Positions 44,201-56,505 of a stretch of DNA of 64,000 bases are shown one piece after another; position 1 is the stretch's first letter; every line of letters starts with the position of its first letter. Under the pieces are notes generated by a model, which saw only the letters and a list, made by a program, of their open reading frames with translations, had not been told where the DNA came from and ran no database searches. This DNA comes from Dryas octopetala (lineage: Eukaryota > Streptophyta > Magnoliopsida > Rosales > Rosaceae): positions 7,393,825 through 7,457,824 of the forward strand of contig OY992836.1 of the NCBI GenBank assembly GCA_963921425.1. The letters are read 5' to 3'. The translations under genes were made by a program, and so were the position numbers.

Positions 44201-47200
44201 AAGAGTTATTTGAGGGTTCAGAACTTCAGTTTTTGGAAAAGAAAAATGTGACTGTTGGTGCTGCAAGGAATTCTGAAAAGAGGGATTTTTGGGGCCTATT
44301 GCTTAAAGCCCCTAAATTAAAAGCTCAATTAAAACTAAGTTGACATAACCCTAGACAGTAGACTGTCAAAAACATAATGTTTTAAACCATACAAGACTCA
44401 TTGTCATCTGTTGTCTCATATAGGCCCATATTTAAATAAAAATGATTCTTGCACAGCTTAGCATGCACAAAAATTTTGCATGTGACTTTATATTTAGTTA
44501 TTGTTGAAAAGAATCTTAACTCATTATATCTTCCCAAAATATCTAAAGCTAGAGATTATCATGTAGGTCCTTTGCCCATTGTTGCATAATGAACTAATAA
44601 TCTATAAGCACCTATTACTTTGTCTTTGGCTCTTATGTGCGTGCTGCAACTTAGCCAGATAATGCATACCATTTATCTTGCCTCTGATCCATATGTAGAA
44701 ATTGATGTTTATTTGAAACTCTTGACCTTGGGCCAGAAAAATGTTTCCAGGCTGGATAGTGGTTAAAGGAGCGTGTTATTGTGCGATAAAATGTTACCAA
44801 ATTTTATTTCTTCCTTTGCAGCAATGGACATATCTTCTGACCTTACTGAGCTTGGAAGGACACCAGTAGCTGTCATCTCTGCTGGTGTAAAATCAATATT
44901 GGATATCCCAAGGACCCTCGAATATTTGGTCTGCACTAAACAGTCTAAACCATCTCCTGTTTATCACTGATGTAATACAGCAATAAATTGTCAATTATAA
45001 ATTTATAATAACTGCCTTCTTAAAACAGGAAACACAGGGGGTTTGTGTTGCTGCTTATAGGACCAATGAATTTCCAGCATTTTTTACAGAAACAAGTGGT
45101 TGCAAGGTATTGAGGTCGGCTCTATTTTAAAATGTTACTTAGAGTAGAAGTTCTCCATATAATCTATAACAGATTGGTCAATTGTTCTATCCATATATCT
45201 AAGCAACTAAATTCATCTTTAAAAAATGGTGCCTCAACTACGTATTCTGTCATAAGATTTTGTGTTCTCCATTTCTGCCATTGGCATATTCCATATGCCA
45301 TGAAAGCCATCCATGTGGTGTTGATTGTTGAGTTCATTTGATCATCTTGATGGCTGGCAAATGATCAACTGAACCCCTTCTATAGGTTAGTAGGAGAAAA
45401 TATCCTCCCTGATCATACCTCTAGAGAAAACTGGGTATCAATCTCTTTCTCTCTCTCTCTCTCTTTCCTTTCTGATTAAAGTGGTCAAACTTAACCTAGC
45501 AGCAAGAGGATCATTATTTATTATTTTCGAAGGGTTAAAAGAATGCTAAGTATCAAAGGGGAGTGCTAGAGTGCCCTAATTCTGCCCTAATGATGTGACA
45601 TTGCCACATAAGATTATATAAAGACTATTTTAACCTTTCTTGAAATCTTGCAAAATTTAAATTACAAAAAAGAAAAAAAATATTTAAAGATTTTCCTTCT
45701 AAAAAAAAACTCTAGCCCCAAAATCGTGGAACCCTAACATCAACTTCAATCAAATCTTCTATTTTGGAAGAAATCTTTTCAATTCATTCACTATTTTATG
45801 TATTAAGGTTCTTTGATAAAAATTTTATGTTTTGAATGATGATGAAATATACCCTATACTTCATGTCCTTGTCTGGCCAAAAAAAAAAAAAAAAACTTCA
45901 TGTCCTTGACTCTTTGACGATATTATTCTAGTACTGTATGAACACCCCTAGGGTTCCTGCTAGGTTATATATGACAACTAATTAGAGGCCATATTAATTC
46001 AAAATTGGAAAAATCCTCTTCACATTTAAATACACTGATTGTGCTGAGGCCTAGCTATATGATATATTGATCTTCAATCTCATCAAGATTAATGCTATGC
46101 TGCCTGAAGATCATCGATGATCAGTGTCTTGATCAAAACCCCATGGCATACTTCTTATTTGTACTTCGTCTTTTTCATTATTCTTAGCCATGCCTAATAA
46201 TCAAGCCACACAACACTCATCTCGCACTATAAAAAGACATTTGGTCCGAAGGGACGTTCAAGTATTGGATTGGATTGATTTAGGCAATTCACTTTGAGTT
46301 GGGAAAAATAGTCTTTTAATAGTAATAATTATATTATTAATCTGATGTGGCAAATAAATGGGATGTGTGCAAAATAATTTTGCCATATCATATTAGGGTG
46401 CATAGATCTTATTCCCCACTAGGGCACAAAATCTTTTCCCAAGTATCAAATGTAATAACCCTTATGGTGATGAGACATGGAAGGAAAAAAGTTTGTGTGC
46501 ATGAACAGCTTTAAATGGTTGGACCTGTTCTGCCAGCAGGTTTACATAGTAACATAATTTGTTTCAAATTTGTATTTGACTAAGGTTCTTTGTTCAATAA
46601 TGACTTGTAAACGTAGGTGCCTTGCCGTGTCGATAGCCCAGAAGACTGCGCTCAGCTTATAGGCAAGTGGAAAAGTCAATTCATTTTCTTTCCGAGAAGA
46701 AAATATATAAAATTTTAAGCAAAACCCCTTTCTTTTTAAATTGTTTTTGTTTTACAGATGCAAACCTGAAACTTCAGCTTGGAACTGGAGTGCTGATTGC
46801 TGTTCCAATTCCTAAAGAACACTCAGCCTCTGGAAGTTTAATTGAGTCTGCAATACAGAGAGCCCTTAAAGAAGCTAGGTAAACTGTGATTTCCTGCTCA
46901 TCAATAATCTGCGATGACATGTTCTATTAATAATATTCTGGACCCATTTTCTATATATACTGAAAATGAAGTTGCATTTACAGGGATAAGAACATAATTG
47001 GAAATGCTGCAACTCCATTCTTGCTTGCAAGAGTGAATGAACTAACTGGAGGAGCTTCTCTGGCTTCGAGTATCCTTTTATCTATTGTTTGCACAACAAC
47101 GTCAGTATATTAATATTCTTTATGTGGGTGACTTAATCAAATCTAAAGCATACTGGAGGCTGATTGAAAAAATTTTCTTAGGTATTGCAGTACGAACAAT

Positions 47201-47369
47201 AATGCACTTGTTGATGTTGTTTGCTTTATCAACTCAGTTTCTTAACCAACAATTAGACATTGCACTGGTGAAGAATAATGCACTTGTTGGTGCACAAATT
47301 TCTGTAGCACTTGCCCAGATCAGGGAACGTTGTAACAAAGGTGGGCTACATTTTGTTGTTTTGCCATAA
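41250..47369 (+). CDS. Pseudouridine-5'-phosphate glycosidase (PsuG/IndA family)
   Basis: Twelve exons (41250-41324, 41448-41544, 41913-42023, 42780-42862, 43398-43457, 43540-43600, 44822-44928, 45029-45106, 46617-46662, 46758-46878, 46984-47069, 47257-47369) give 345 residues. The enzyme cleaves pseudouridine 5'-phosphate to uracil and ribose 5-phosphate in pseudouridine salvage. Family motifs are [15 protein letters not shown] (Glu51), [58 protein letters not shown] then VKSILD (Asp169, Lys186), and [20 protein letters not shown]. Glu51, Asp169 and Lys186 lie 20 residues beyond the E. coli Glu31, metal Asp149 and Lys166, consistent with a short N-terminal extension of possible organellar targeting. 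The intron after exon 9 starts GCAAGT, a GC-AG intron. The final exon may differ if a donor at 47341 is used. Plant genes can fuse PsuG to a kinase; none is seen here. Confidence 0.93.
43947..44250. repeat. Diverged 152-bp tandem duplication in glycosidase intron 6
   Basis: TCTGGGTGAAGAGCTTTTCT at 43991 recurs as TCTGGGTGCAGAGCTTTCCT at 44143, with matching sequence on both sides (AGGGTTATTTGAAGGTTC and AGAGTTATTTGAGGGTTC). Confidence 0.7.
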
Positions 47370-47519
47370 TAATGACAAGAAAAATCATGCAATTAATGAT
47401 AGAAGAAAGAGATTACTTTAGGTATGCAAGTAATAAATAGAGTCAATAGACTCATGGGTCATGACTTTACATAATAGTCGGAAAGGGAAGCCACTGATCA
47501 GCACTGAGTGGTTGGAGAT

Positions 47520-48440
47520 TGATTGAAATAACAGTTAGCCTATTAACGATTGTGATCAAGCACACACACAAATTAACACATTGGAAGGATTCTTTGTACT
47601 TGAGATCAGTGTGGTTATCATTTGTGGACTTTGTCCTATCTCATTTTTTTGTTGGAGTTGGAGTTAGAGTTAGTGAGTGGATTTCAAAATGTTATGCATG
47701 GGGCTATGTTGAAGGGGGAAGTAGAGGAGGTAGTTGGATGGAGCTTGTCCAATGGTAAGAGTTTTGATGTGAAATCGTTCTATGTGGCTTTATTGGGAAC
47801 AACCACTTTAGTATTCCTTACAAAGAAATTAGAAAGCAAATGTTCCACCAGGTGGCATATTTTTTTTGGACAGTCACTCATGAGAAATTTTAATTATTAG
47901 AGGGAGAGTATGTGAGTGGTGCTAGAGAATGCTAGGTTTATGGTTTTGTGTTTAAAATTTGGATTTCCAAGTCAGCTTAGGATTTATATTGTTAGGGGTA
48001 ATTTTGGTTTTTAGCATCCTTAGGGTTTTTCTATTTAATGCCTTGTATTGTCTGCATTCAGTCATGCGTCTTCTTCTGTCACATAGACTTCTCTTTCTGT
48101 GTAATGAATGAGAGTCGTATTTTGCAGTTTGTTCTTTTGTTGGATTTTTCTTCTATTGATTGTTTAACGAGTAGATGTTACATGTGCAAGGAGGGTGAAG
48201 GGATGGTGTTTCATTTACTTATTCATTGTCCAGTTACTTGGGAGTTTTGGTGCTATATTTGTACTTTGTGGTATTTTTGGTCAGGTATGGTTAGTGATTT
48301 CTTTGAAAAAAATAAAGAAAAAAAGGAGCTTTTGAAAGTAACTTGTCATCATTTTCATTATCAGCACGGGTTAATTTTTGAGGGGATGACTGGTTATTGG
48401 TATTCCATGATAATTTCTAAGCAAAGCCTGAAACACTGAA
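47520..48440 (+). mobile_element. LINE remnant with reverse-transcriptase zinc-binding (zf-RVT) domain
   Basis: In shifting frames the plus strand reads EVEEVVGWSLSNGKSFDVKS then FYVALLG, a frame-shifted SIPYKEIRKQMFHQVAYFFW, and after an interruption RCYMCKEGEGMVFHLLIHCP then VTWEFW. The CxxC...HxxxHC pattern and order match the zf-RVT domain at the end of plant LINE ORF2. A 250-bp stretch (about 47895-48165) interrupts it and has LTR-like features. The element is a dead fragment just downstream of the glycosidase gene. Confidence 0.7.
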
Positions 48441-49713
48441 ATGTGTGTTCAAGCTCTTCATATTCCTCTAGGTTTTTTTTATTTCAAAGCAGTCATTCAA
48501 TAATTAGATGGAAAGTTGCACTGCACAATCAAATTATACATGTTATTCCTTGAAGCTGTGCATGTAATTACTTTACTGATACAACTAGGCCGTCTTTTCT
48601 TTCACCTATAGAAGTCAGATTTATTTTTGACAGGTGGTTTGGATTCGGCGTTATAGGCTACAAAATGTTTTGATCCAGATCGGGCAACCAAGCGTTTAAC
48701 TAGTTGAGGTTTTTATCTTTCTTCATTATGAGTGGTTTCATTACTTTCACCACATGATGATAAATGTCGTGACATTGAAATAGCCAAGCTGCGAGTTTCT
48801 AATGTACATTACAGTTGCCATGATACTTTGTAAGCTATAATGTCAGAACTTTACATTGACCCAAACATTTGTTGTCACGCAAACGTGGGAAGTATGAGGG
48901 AGATGAATGTCAAGCATAACAAAGTTGCATGACTAATACTTATTGTTGGATTCTCAAACGTCTCTCTACATTTATAAGATTTTTTTCTTTTCTTTTTTTG
49001 TTTTTGGTGTGGGCTATATGCCTTTATAAGAGATTGTACCAGTTAATTGTAACGACAACTTTGAAGGCTCGATCCCCATCTCACTAAATTCCATATTGTG
49101 CAATGTGCATATTCTGTAATAAACTAAAAAATAAAAAAATAAAAAAAACTTGGTCCAGAAATTAAGCCTCACCCTTGTAAAAACCTTCGGTTTGTATATG
49201 GAATTGCGTTATAGTAACCTTGCGTAGATACGTTTTACGAATCTAGTCAAATTATTATACCATGTGTATAATTATTAAGGTTAAGAGTTATATTAGATTT
49301 TAGATGCTAATATATGATTACATACGAGATATAACTTAGGTAGATACGGAAGACCATATTAGCATGCCATGTGGTGGTGGTAAGCTCCAATGCTAAAACG
49401 GTTTCATGAATTTGGACAACTCAAGTAGTAGATCATTTTTCAATCCATGATAACCAGTTAACCACTACCTAATTTTTCTGTATTATGTTGATAAGACATT
49501 TAGTTAGTATTCAGAACGGGTCTTAATCTCAGTTGGTAATGAGCCCATCACTCACTAAGCCCAATCACTTTTAGGCCCAAAAATGCTACCCATCCCTCCC
49601 CAAGGCCCACCCATCAAAGATTTCTCTTTGTATTTCTCAGGCCCAGCTACTAAACTTATTATGTGTTTTTTTTTCTCTTCAAATTAAAAAAAGAGTATAA
49701 ATATGATGGTCGT
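48441..49713. other. Gene-free stretch
   Basis: Includes a possible extra 3' exon-like piece after GACAG at 48634, an A-rich run near 49120-49150, and tRNA-box-like phrases near 49070 that I could not turn into a tRNA. No supported gene. Confidence 0.4.
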
Positions 49714-51707
49714 CTTGCTCCCAAGGAATAAAATTTCAAATTTTGAGGAAATTTCGATGGAAATTTCGAAGATTTTTAAATTTTGACAGAAATTAAACGG
49801 AAACGATGAAAATTACTATCAAAATACGGAAATTTTGAATGAAACTTTACTATATGTTTATTGGCTTAATTATCGATTTACCACCCAAAACTGTAACTCA
49901 TTCCCACTTTACCACCTGAAAGTTTTTTTGTCCCAGATTACCACCTGTAACTTACATCCATGTTTCATTTTACCTTGTTCCGTCAACAATTCCGTTAATG
50001 CTGACGATCTGGCCGTTAATGCTGACGTGGCGCGCTAGATGTGCGCCACGTGTCACATCTTTTTTTTATTTTTTCACATTTTTTTATTTTTTTATTTTTA
50101 TAAACTTTGAAAATTCATTAAAAATAGCTCCGAACTCAGAAAAATATACGAAAAATTCCTACGGACTCGTCTTAACTAGCACTAATTTTCTATAAGGTTA
50201 AATTACCAATTTGCTCTCTAAAAATTTTCAAAAAAATTAGAAAGTCCAAATTTATTTCTAAAAAATTAAAATAAATTTTCCTCTATTAAATAAATTCTAG
50301 AATTTTCGTAAACTCTTGGACAAATTCTCAAAAATATTTTGAAAAATTACCAAAAGCTTGTTTTAGAGAATTATTTCGAGACTTTACAGAAATTTTAGAA
50401 TTTTTCTAGAATTTATTTTATAGGGAATTTTATTTTTCTCTAAGACCGAGAGGTCTTTTGGGTAGCAAGTGTTCACGAGAAAGGTAATGTTAGTTTTTAG
50501 AAGACTAACGGTGCATACCTCATATTTTTTGGAGTTCGAGATATTATTCTATGAATTTTCAAAGAGTCTAGAGTATTTTAATTTTCTAGAAATAAATTTG
50601 GACTTTCCAAATTTTTTGGAAATTTTTAGAGGGAAAATTGGCATTTTGACCCTATAGTAAATTAGTACTAGTTAAGACAAGTCGGTAGGAATTTTCCGTG
50701 TATTTTTCTAAGTTCGGAGCTATTTTTAATTAATTTTCAAAGTTTATAAAAATAGAAAAATCAAAAAAATCAAAAAATACAAAAAAGATGTGACACGTGG
50801 CGCACATCCAGCGCGCCACGTCAGCATTAACAGAATTGTTGACGGAACAAGGTAAAATGGGACACGGATGTAAGTTACAGGTGGTAATCTGGGACAAAAA
50901 AACTTTCAGGTGGTAAAGTGGGAATGAGTTACAATTTTGGGTGGTAAATCGATAATTAAGCCTATGTTTATTTAACATATTATCTACTACATTGATAAAA
51001 AACATTGAAGAAATCAAATTATATAATAAGTTTCATGTGATATAAGATGAATATAATGCGCGCTGAAGGTAAATACTATGAAATAAAATTAGTATAATGA
51101 ATAAATAAAATTAATATATTATTTATACTCTATAATATATACACTAAATTGTATATACTTTATAATCTATACTCTATATTATTTAAGATATCGTATAAAA
51201 TATTAAAGTTTAGATCCTTTAGAATATTTTTAATTATTTTTTATATAAAAAGGTATTAGAGTTTATTGGTTTAGGATTTAAAAACAATTAAACGAAACTC
51301 CAAAACGGCCAAACGAAATCTCAAATCATTTTTTTTTTCAATTGCCCAAAAACCTCAAATTAGGATATAGTATATGATATTAGGGTTTAGACTCTTTAGA
51401 ATATTTTAAATTATTTTTTATATAGAAATATATTAGAATTTACAAATTTAGGATTTAAAAACAACTAAATGAAACTCCAAAAAGGCCAAATAAAAACCCA
51501 AACTATTTTATTTTCTTTACAATTGCCCAAAGACCCTAAACTCCAATCAACCTTAAACCTTTTAAATTTTTTTCTCTTTTTTATTTATTTATTTATTTAT
51601 TTTTTCTTTTTTTCCTTTCTTTTTTTTTTTCTTCCTCTTTTTCTTTCCTTCCTTCCCTTTCCTTTCTTTTCTCCCCGAGTGTCCAGCAAAACTTCTTCCA
51701 CTGTTTT

Positions 51708-51758
<51 letters not shown>

Positions 51759-52070
51759 CAATCCATCACCAACCCACCTCATCCTCACCACTTTCTCCCC
51801 CCTGCCACGCCTCCACTGTCGCCCCCCCTGCCGCGCCCTCGATCTCCCTCCTGCCGCGCCCCCCGGCCACCCCCTGCCGCCGCCCCTCCTTTCTCGCCCG
51901 ATCTCCCCCTGCCACGCCCCCCCTGCCGCCGCCGGTGAAAACTTAGGCGAAATTTCGAGAATTTCGCCGAAATTATCCCGAAAATTTAACAAAACTAGGT
52001 TTCGATTTCGACCCCTCCTCAAATCGAAAATTTCGGCGAAATTTTCGAAATTTAAACCCTAGGCTGCTCC
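49714..52070 (-). mobile_element. CAAGG-family hAT-like element, 2341 bp, with nested insertion
   Basis: The element is 49722-52062, starting CAAGGAATAAAATTTCAAAT and ending CGAAATTTAAACCCTAG, the inverted equivalent of the 13496 element's ends. Flanks CTTGCTCC and GCTGCTCC match at six of eight bases. The shared interior segment TTAACATATTATCTACTACA at about 50970 is in reverse orientation relative to 13496 and 39595. Pyrimidine-rich tract at 51540-51760 includes (CT)n at 51712-51756. A foldback element is nested at 49863-50962. The right end is only 115 bp from the NRPB4 start codon. Confidence 0.75.
49853..50972. mobile_element. Nested Mutator-like foldback element, 1100 bp
   Basis: The element is 49863-50962 with long inverted arms starting GGCTTAATTATCGATTTACC and containing CTTTACCACCTGAAAG, ACAATTCCGTTAATGCTGAC and TGGCGCGC. 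The 10-bp direct repeat TATGTTTATT flanks it (49853-49862, 50963-50972). It has the same GGCTTA terminus as the HY2-intron MITE. The flanks join into the interior segment seen uninterrupted in the other two CAAGG-family members. Confidence 0.85.
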
Positions 52071-52176
52071 TTACTTAAAGCATAACTTCTGCATCCGCAG
52101 GTCCAAATCAATTCCGTCGTCTCCGAATTGAAATTTATCGCTTCTCTTTTTCTCTACCTTCTGCTTGTTCAGCAAC

Positions 52177-54610
52177 ATGAATGGAGAAGAGGAAGAGAAC
52201 GCCGCCGAGCTCAAAATCGGAGACGGTACCCCTCTCTCTCCATCTCGCTCTCTCGCTATATATGTATATATATATATATATATAAGTTTTTATGTTTATT
52301 TATTGAATGGGTTTGGTTTTGTGGACAGAGTTTTTGAAGGCAAAGTGCTTAATGAACTGCGAAGTTGCTTTGATTCTTGATCACAAGTACGAGCAGCTTC
52401 AACAGATGTCTGATGATCCCAGGAACCGAGTTTCTCAGTGAGTATCGCTTTCACTTTTTAATCTGAATTTAATGGCAGTCCCTAACTTGCTTGCCATGTT
52501 TGCCACACACAAAACATATGTTTGGTGTAATTGGGTATGCCCTCATTTATGAATTTGAGCCTTTCAGCATATGATTAAATTATCAATTTATCAGGCAAAA
52601 CAGGAGAATTCAATTGGTCTAATTTTTGGCCGTCCGATAATAAATAATATATTTGATATAATATATATTAGAATAAGTTAGAAAAAAGAAAAAAGAAAAA
52701 GCGAACTAACCTGTACTGGTCTTAGAACCAGAAAAAAAATAGGCTGACTCTTAAATTGAATCAAATTCTATTGTGTCTGACTCATAGTGATCATTTATCA
52801 AAGAATGACTCTGGTTATCAAATGATTGAACAACCGGGATTTTTCGAATTGAGAGAGATCAAGAATTCTCACTATTTCTTAGTTTCAATAACTTGTGTGA
52901 CTTTGAACTCTTTTCTCTTAAACAAATTTGATAAGAACAATAATTGTTGTTATTCTTATTCTTACTTTCTCAGAGTTTTTGAGAAGTCACTGCAGTATGT
53001 GAAGCGCTTTAGCCGTTATAAAAACCCCGATGCTGTTAAACAAGTTCGAGAGTATCCTTCAGACTGTTTGCATATGTCTCACATACATGCATATGATAAC
53101 ACCCCCCATCTTTTATATTTTACTAGAATTTCATCCTAGACCTTGCAATTCAGTTGCGTGAAGCATATTTCTGGGATTGACAGACTTGGGTTTCTTGAAT
53201 TTTTTACCAAACTGCAATTTCCAATTTTAGCAGGATGGCACATATTTTACTCAGTTTCCTCATTCCTGTCTTAGGTTCCTGTTAGGATGCAGGCCATAAT
53301 TATTGCGAGTGTTAATTTTCCAAGTTTTGATTTGTAGAGTTTAAAAAAAAAAAAAAACTACAGCAGTTTTATGGAGTTCAAACAAATTTTCAAGTGCTTT
53401 ATCATAAATGGGACAGTCCTGAATGGGTAAGGAAGAAGGATTTATTGCTTAATTGACTAAAGATTATCTAATGAGTCATGGGATTTGAGCTGAACGGAAG
53501 TGTGGCTGAGTTGATATGTGATGTGTCTATGTAACTATTAAGGGTCACAAATTCAGACATGAATTATCTGTCAACTGCTTAATCAGGAGAAACTAGTGTT
53601 TTCCATAGGAAATGGTGGCTTATTTTGGTTACTTTTTGACAATAACTTGAACTTTTATTCTTCAAACTTTGTTCCATCTGCATCAGGAGTTTGAACCTTA
53701 ACTGAAATTCAATTCAGAATCCTTAGTAGATATCAGTTGGCTGAGTTTGAGGTAATTTTTCAATCACATGCAAGAAGTTCTATAGGGGAATTTTTCTTTT
53801 CATTTTTAACAAAGAATCTTATAAATGTAAGATTGCTTTGTTGTGCAGCTTTGTGTTCTTGGCAATCTTTGCCCTGAAACAGTTGAGGAAGCCATTGCTA
53901 TGGTACCATCTATAAAGGTATATCTTACTCATACACCACATTTTCTTATGGTGTTTGTGATTTTGTTAATATGGATATATAATACTTTGCATACATAGTA
54001 CATTCCTTTTTTTTTTTTTTTAATCAATTGGCATACACAATACATTCTTATGTTTGTAAAAGATGATATACAGAAGTGGTTAATTACAAAGGATATCCTA
54101 TAGTAATGTTGCACATTATGGTAATTTGAGGCTCCTACAAGTGTAAATGACATTGTTTTTGAAGAGAAGAATATGATGACAAATATTTGTGTCGGAAAAG
54201 ATCAAACTTTAATACACTTATTGACTTGTTGTTGGATACTATGAAGGAAAAATTAGAGTGCTGCACATTCTTTTTTTTTTTTGCACATTCTTAAACCATA
54301 CAAAATGGACATAAAAAAATTTAGTTAAGTTTAACATATGTTCCTGCTTCTAATAATAAAAGAAAAAAAAAAAAGAAACGAGAAGAGATAGGTAATATCC
54401 AAGAAAATGTTGAGAAAGTGCCAAACCTTACCTTATCAATACACAATTCTTTGTTTCTGAAGTCTGTAAAACCTGCCTAAGGTTGATGACTTTAATTAAT
54501 ATCTATTAATATATGGAGCCTCTCTTATGCAGGCCAAAGGACGGGCTCATAATGATGATGCGATCGATAAAATGTTGAATGACCTGGCGCTAATCAAGAA
54601 ATTTGAGTAG
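52177..54610 (+). CDS. NRPB4: DNA-directed RNA polymerase II subunit 4 (NRPB4/RPB4)
   Basis: Exons 52177-52225, 52329-52437, 52974-53051, 53718-53751, 53849-53917 and 54533-54610 join to 138 residues, the expected length. RPB4 pairs with RPB7 to form the stalk of RNA polymerase II, acting in initiation and in mRNA fate. The protein runs from [20 protein letters not shown] through [71 protein letters not shown] and ends in [11 protein letters not shown]. The order and sequence match plant NRPB4 across the whole length. Phases agree at every junction. A transposon lies just upstream, and the sequence GCATCCGCAG|GTCC near 52095 could be a leader splice acceptor, so the real promoter may lie farther left. 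Confidence 0.96.
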
Positions 54611-55521
54611 TGGCTGTTACTTCTGTGCTCCGTGTTTTAATTTTATAGCAATGTAGCTTCGGATACCTTTTTTAGCTTGGTCGTATGTTGTAATATTCTG
54701 ATATTAAATGCCAACATAGCAAAGATTTTGGGGTTAGAAGAATCATATTTGATTCTTTTGTGTGGATCTTATGTAACTGTAGTTGAATATTATGACTGGT
54801 ATTCATTGATGATGATGATGTCAACTGGTGATTTGTTCCAAAACATATTAATAGAAGTACCTTTATTATCAATTTTCGCACAAACGCTCTCTACCAGCCC
54901 CAATGCCATGATTTGAATGTGAATATGGTTTAGGGGAAGGATCTATGGCACCTTTTAATAATGCTAAAGGTGCCGACATTTTGGTACATAATGTGTACTA
55001 AAATGTGATACAATTTACGTTGTGTAAGGATATAGCAAGGATAAAAAATTGTGTACTACATTTACATCTTACATTTTGATATTACATTGTGTATGGTCGG
55101 AACATATTCAGCATGGATTGGGTATGAAAAGAATTTGGAAATTTATATGCATTAAAAAAAATAATAATAATAAAAAATTGTTTTATATTCAAAAGAATTT
55201 GGAGAGTTTATGTGCTTATACCAAATTAGCATTAAAAAAGCTATAACTGTATAACATCATCTTGGCTATCCAGCGTAGCCTCCGGTGTAAACAAGCTATC
55301 AATTTTGAAAATCCAACCTGAATTCCGTCATAATAGCCCTCCCATGGTAAAGAAATTGATAGAAATTGCTATAAGATTTTGTTTAACATGGTTTTCATTG
55401 TACAGTTGAATTTCAGATGTAATAAAAACACCTGGTATGGGTAGAGTAACCAATACTTTATTGAGTTATTTATTAATAAGCCACAACATATAATCAGTTT
55501 TAATTATAAACTCAAACTTCT
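54611..55521. other. Downstream of NRPB4
   Basis: Contains the NRPB4 3' untranslated region and AT-rich spacer. No supported gene. Confidence 0.45.
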
Positions 55522-55942
55522 AATCTATTTATTTTTAAGCCACAATTAAAAAAACAAAAAAAAATCTTGTATGAAGCATTCAATACTATTCAAACTCAAG
55601 CATACAAAAGTTTTAGTTTAATTTTTTTCGAATTCTTTTGAGAATTTATGATTTATGGTATAGTCTTTAGAATTTAGGGTTTTAACCCTAAATATGAAGA
55701 CATAAAACATAAACTCTAAATGCTTAAACTTTAAAACAATACTATATCATTCAACAAAGTATAATTCTACGAAATTATAAAGCAATTCTACAAAATTACA
55801 TTTTACATCATAACAAAATAAAGTATAACTCTTTACATACTGTATCATAACAAAATAAAATGTAACTCTGTGAGAATTACTTTCGGCGTAAAAACAAAAG
55901 TTTAGTTTTAAGCTATTCCTTGTGGCTTAAAAATAAATAGAT
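55522..55942. repeat. Inverted-repeat element with 23-bp arms, about 420 bp
   Basis: ATCTATTTATTTTTAAGCCA at 55523 matches in reverse TGGCTTAAAAATAAATAGAT at 55923-55942, continuing to CAA/TTG. Internal sequence is AT-rich with repeats of ACATCATAACAAAATAAA. No target duplication confirmed. Confidence 0.6.
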
Positions 55943-56505
55943 CTTTTACATGGATTTATGAGTGAAACTTATAATTTTTTGTAGCTCTTTATAAATTTAC
56001 TTAAACTTTAGTAGGTCTTGGCCCAAAATTGCGAGAAACAGAAAAAACTTAAATTATGATTAACGAACTGGGATTCTCTTACACTTGTTTACATATATCA
56101 ATCCTACCAACTCATGTATGCCACAACATACGGTCTCCAGAGCTCATTTCCAAAAACAATAATAGTCTTTCCTTTAAGCATAACTGGTGAGACATTAGAA
56201 ATCCTTTAAACTTGACCAGAACAACCAGAACTCTGATGGACAAAAATTATCTTTGCTCCAGTACTGTGTTGATGCTGCACAGCAACCACCATCAATAGCC
56301 AAGTGACAAAACTCCCTACTCCTAATGATGCTCCAAGGTAAAAGAGCTTTGGGACATCAACCCTACGGTCAGAATCTTCAATCTGGAGGCTTCGCTGGTG
56401 CATCAGGCCAACCTTATATGCGTACAAACATTTACGAGGCTACAATGATTCCTTTCTTATGGAATGTACTGTTATTTTCTGCTTTCCCAGAGGACGCTGT
56501 ACCAA
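55943..56505. other. Spacer and 3' region of the PDCD2-like gene
   Basis: No separate gene seen. A spliced 3' untranslated region of the minus-strand PDCD2-like gene probably lies here. Short frames on both strands show no family motif. Confidence 0.4.

Noticed and set aside
45560..46440. Possible inverted-repeat element in glycosidase intron 8 (GTGCCCTAAT... and ...ATTAGGGTGCA)
   Set aside because: Inverted similarity is short and interrupted; no target duplication could be identified.
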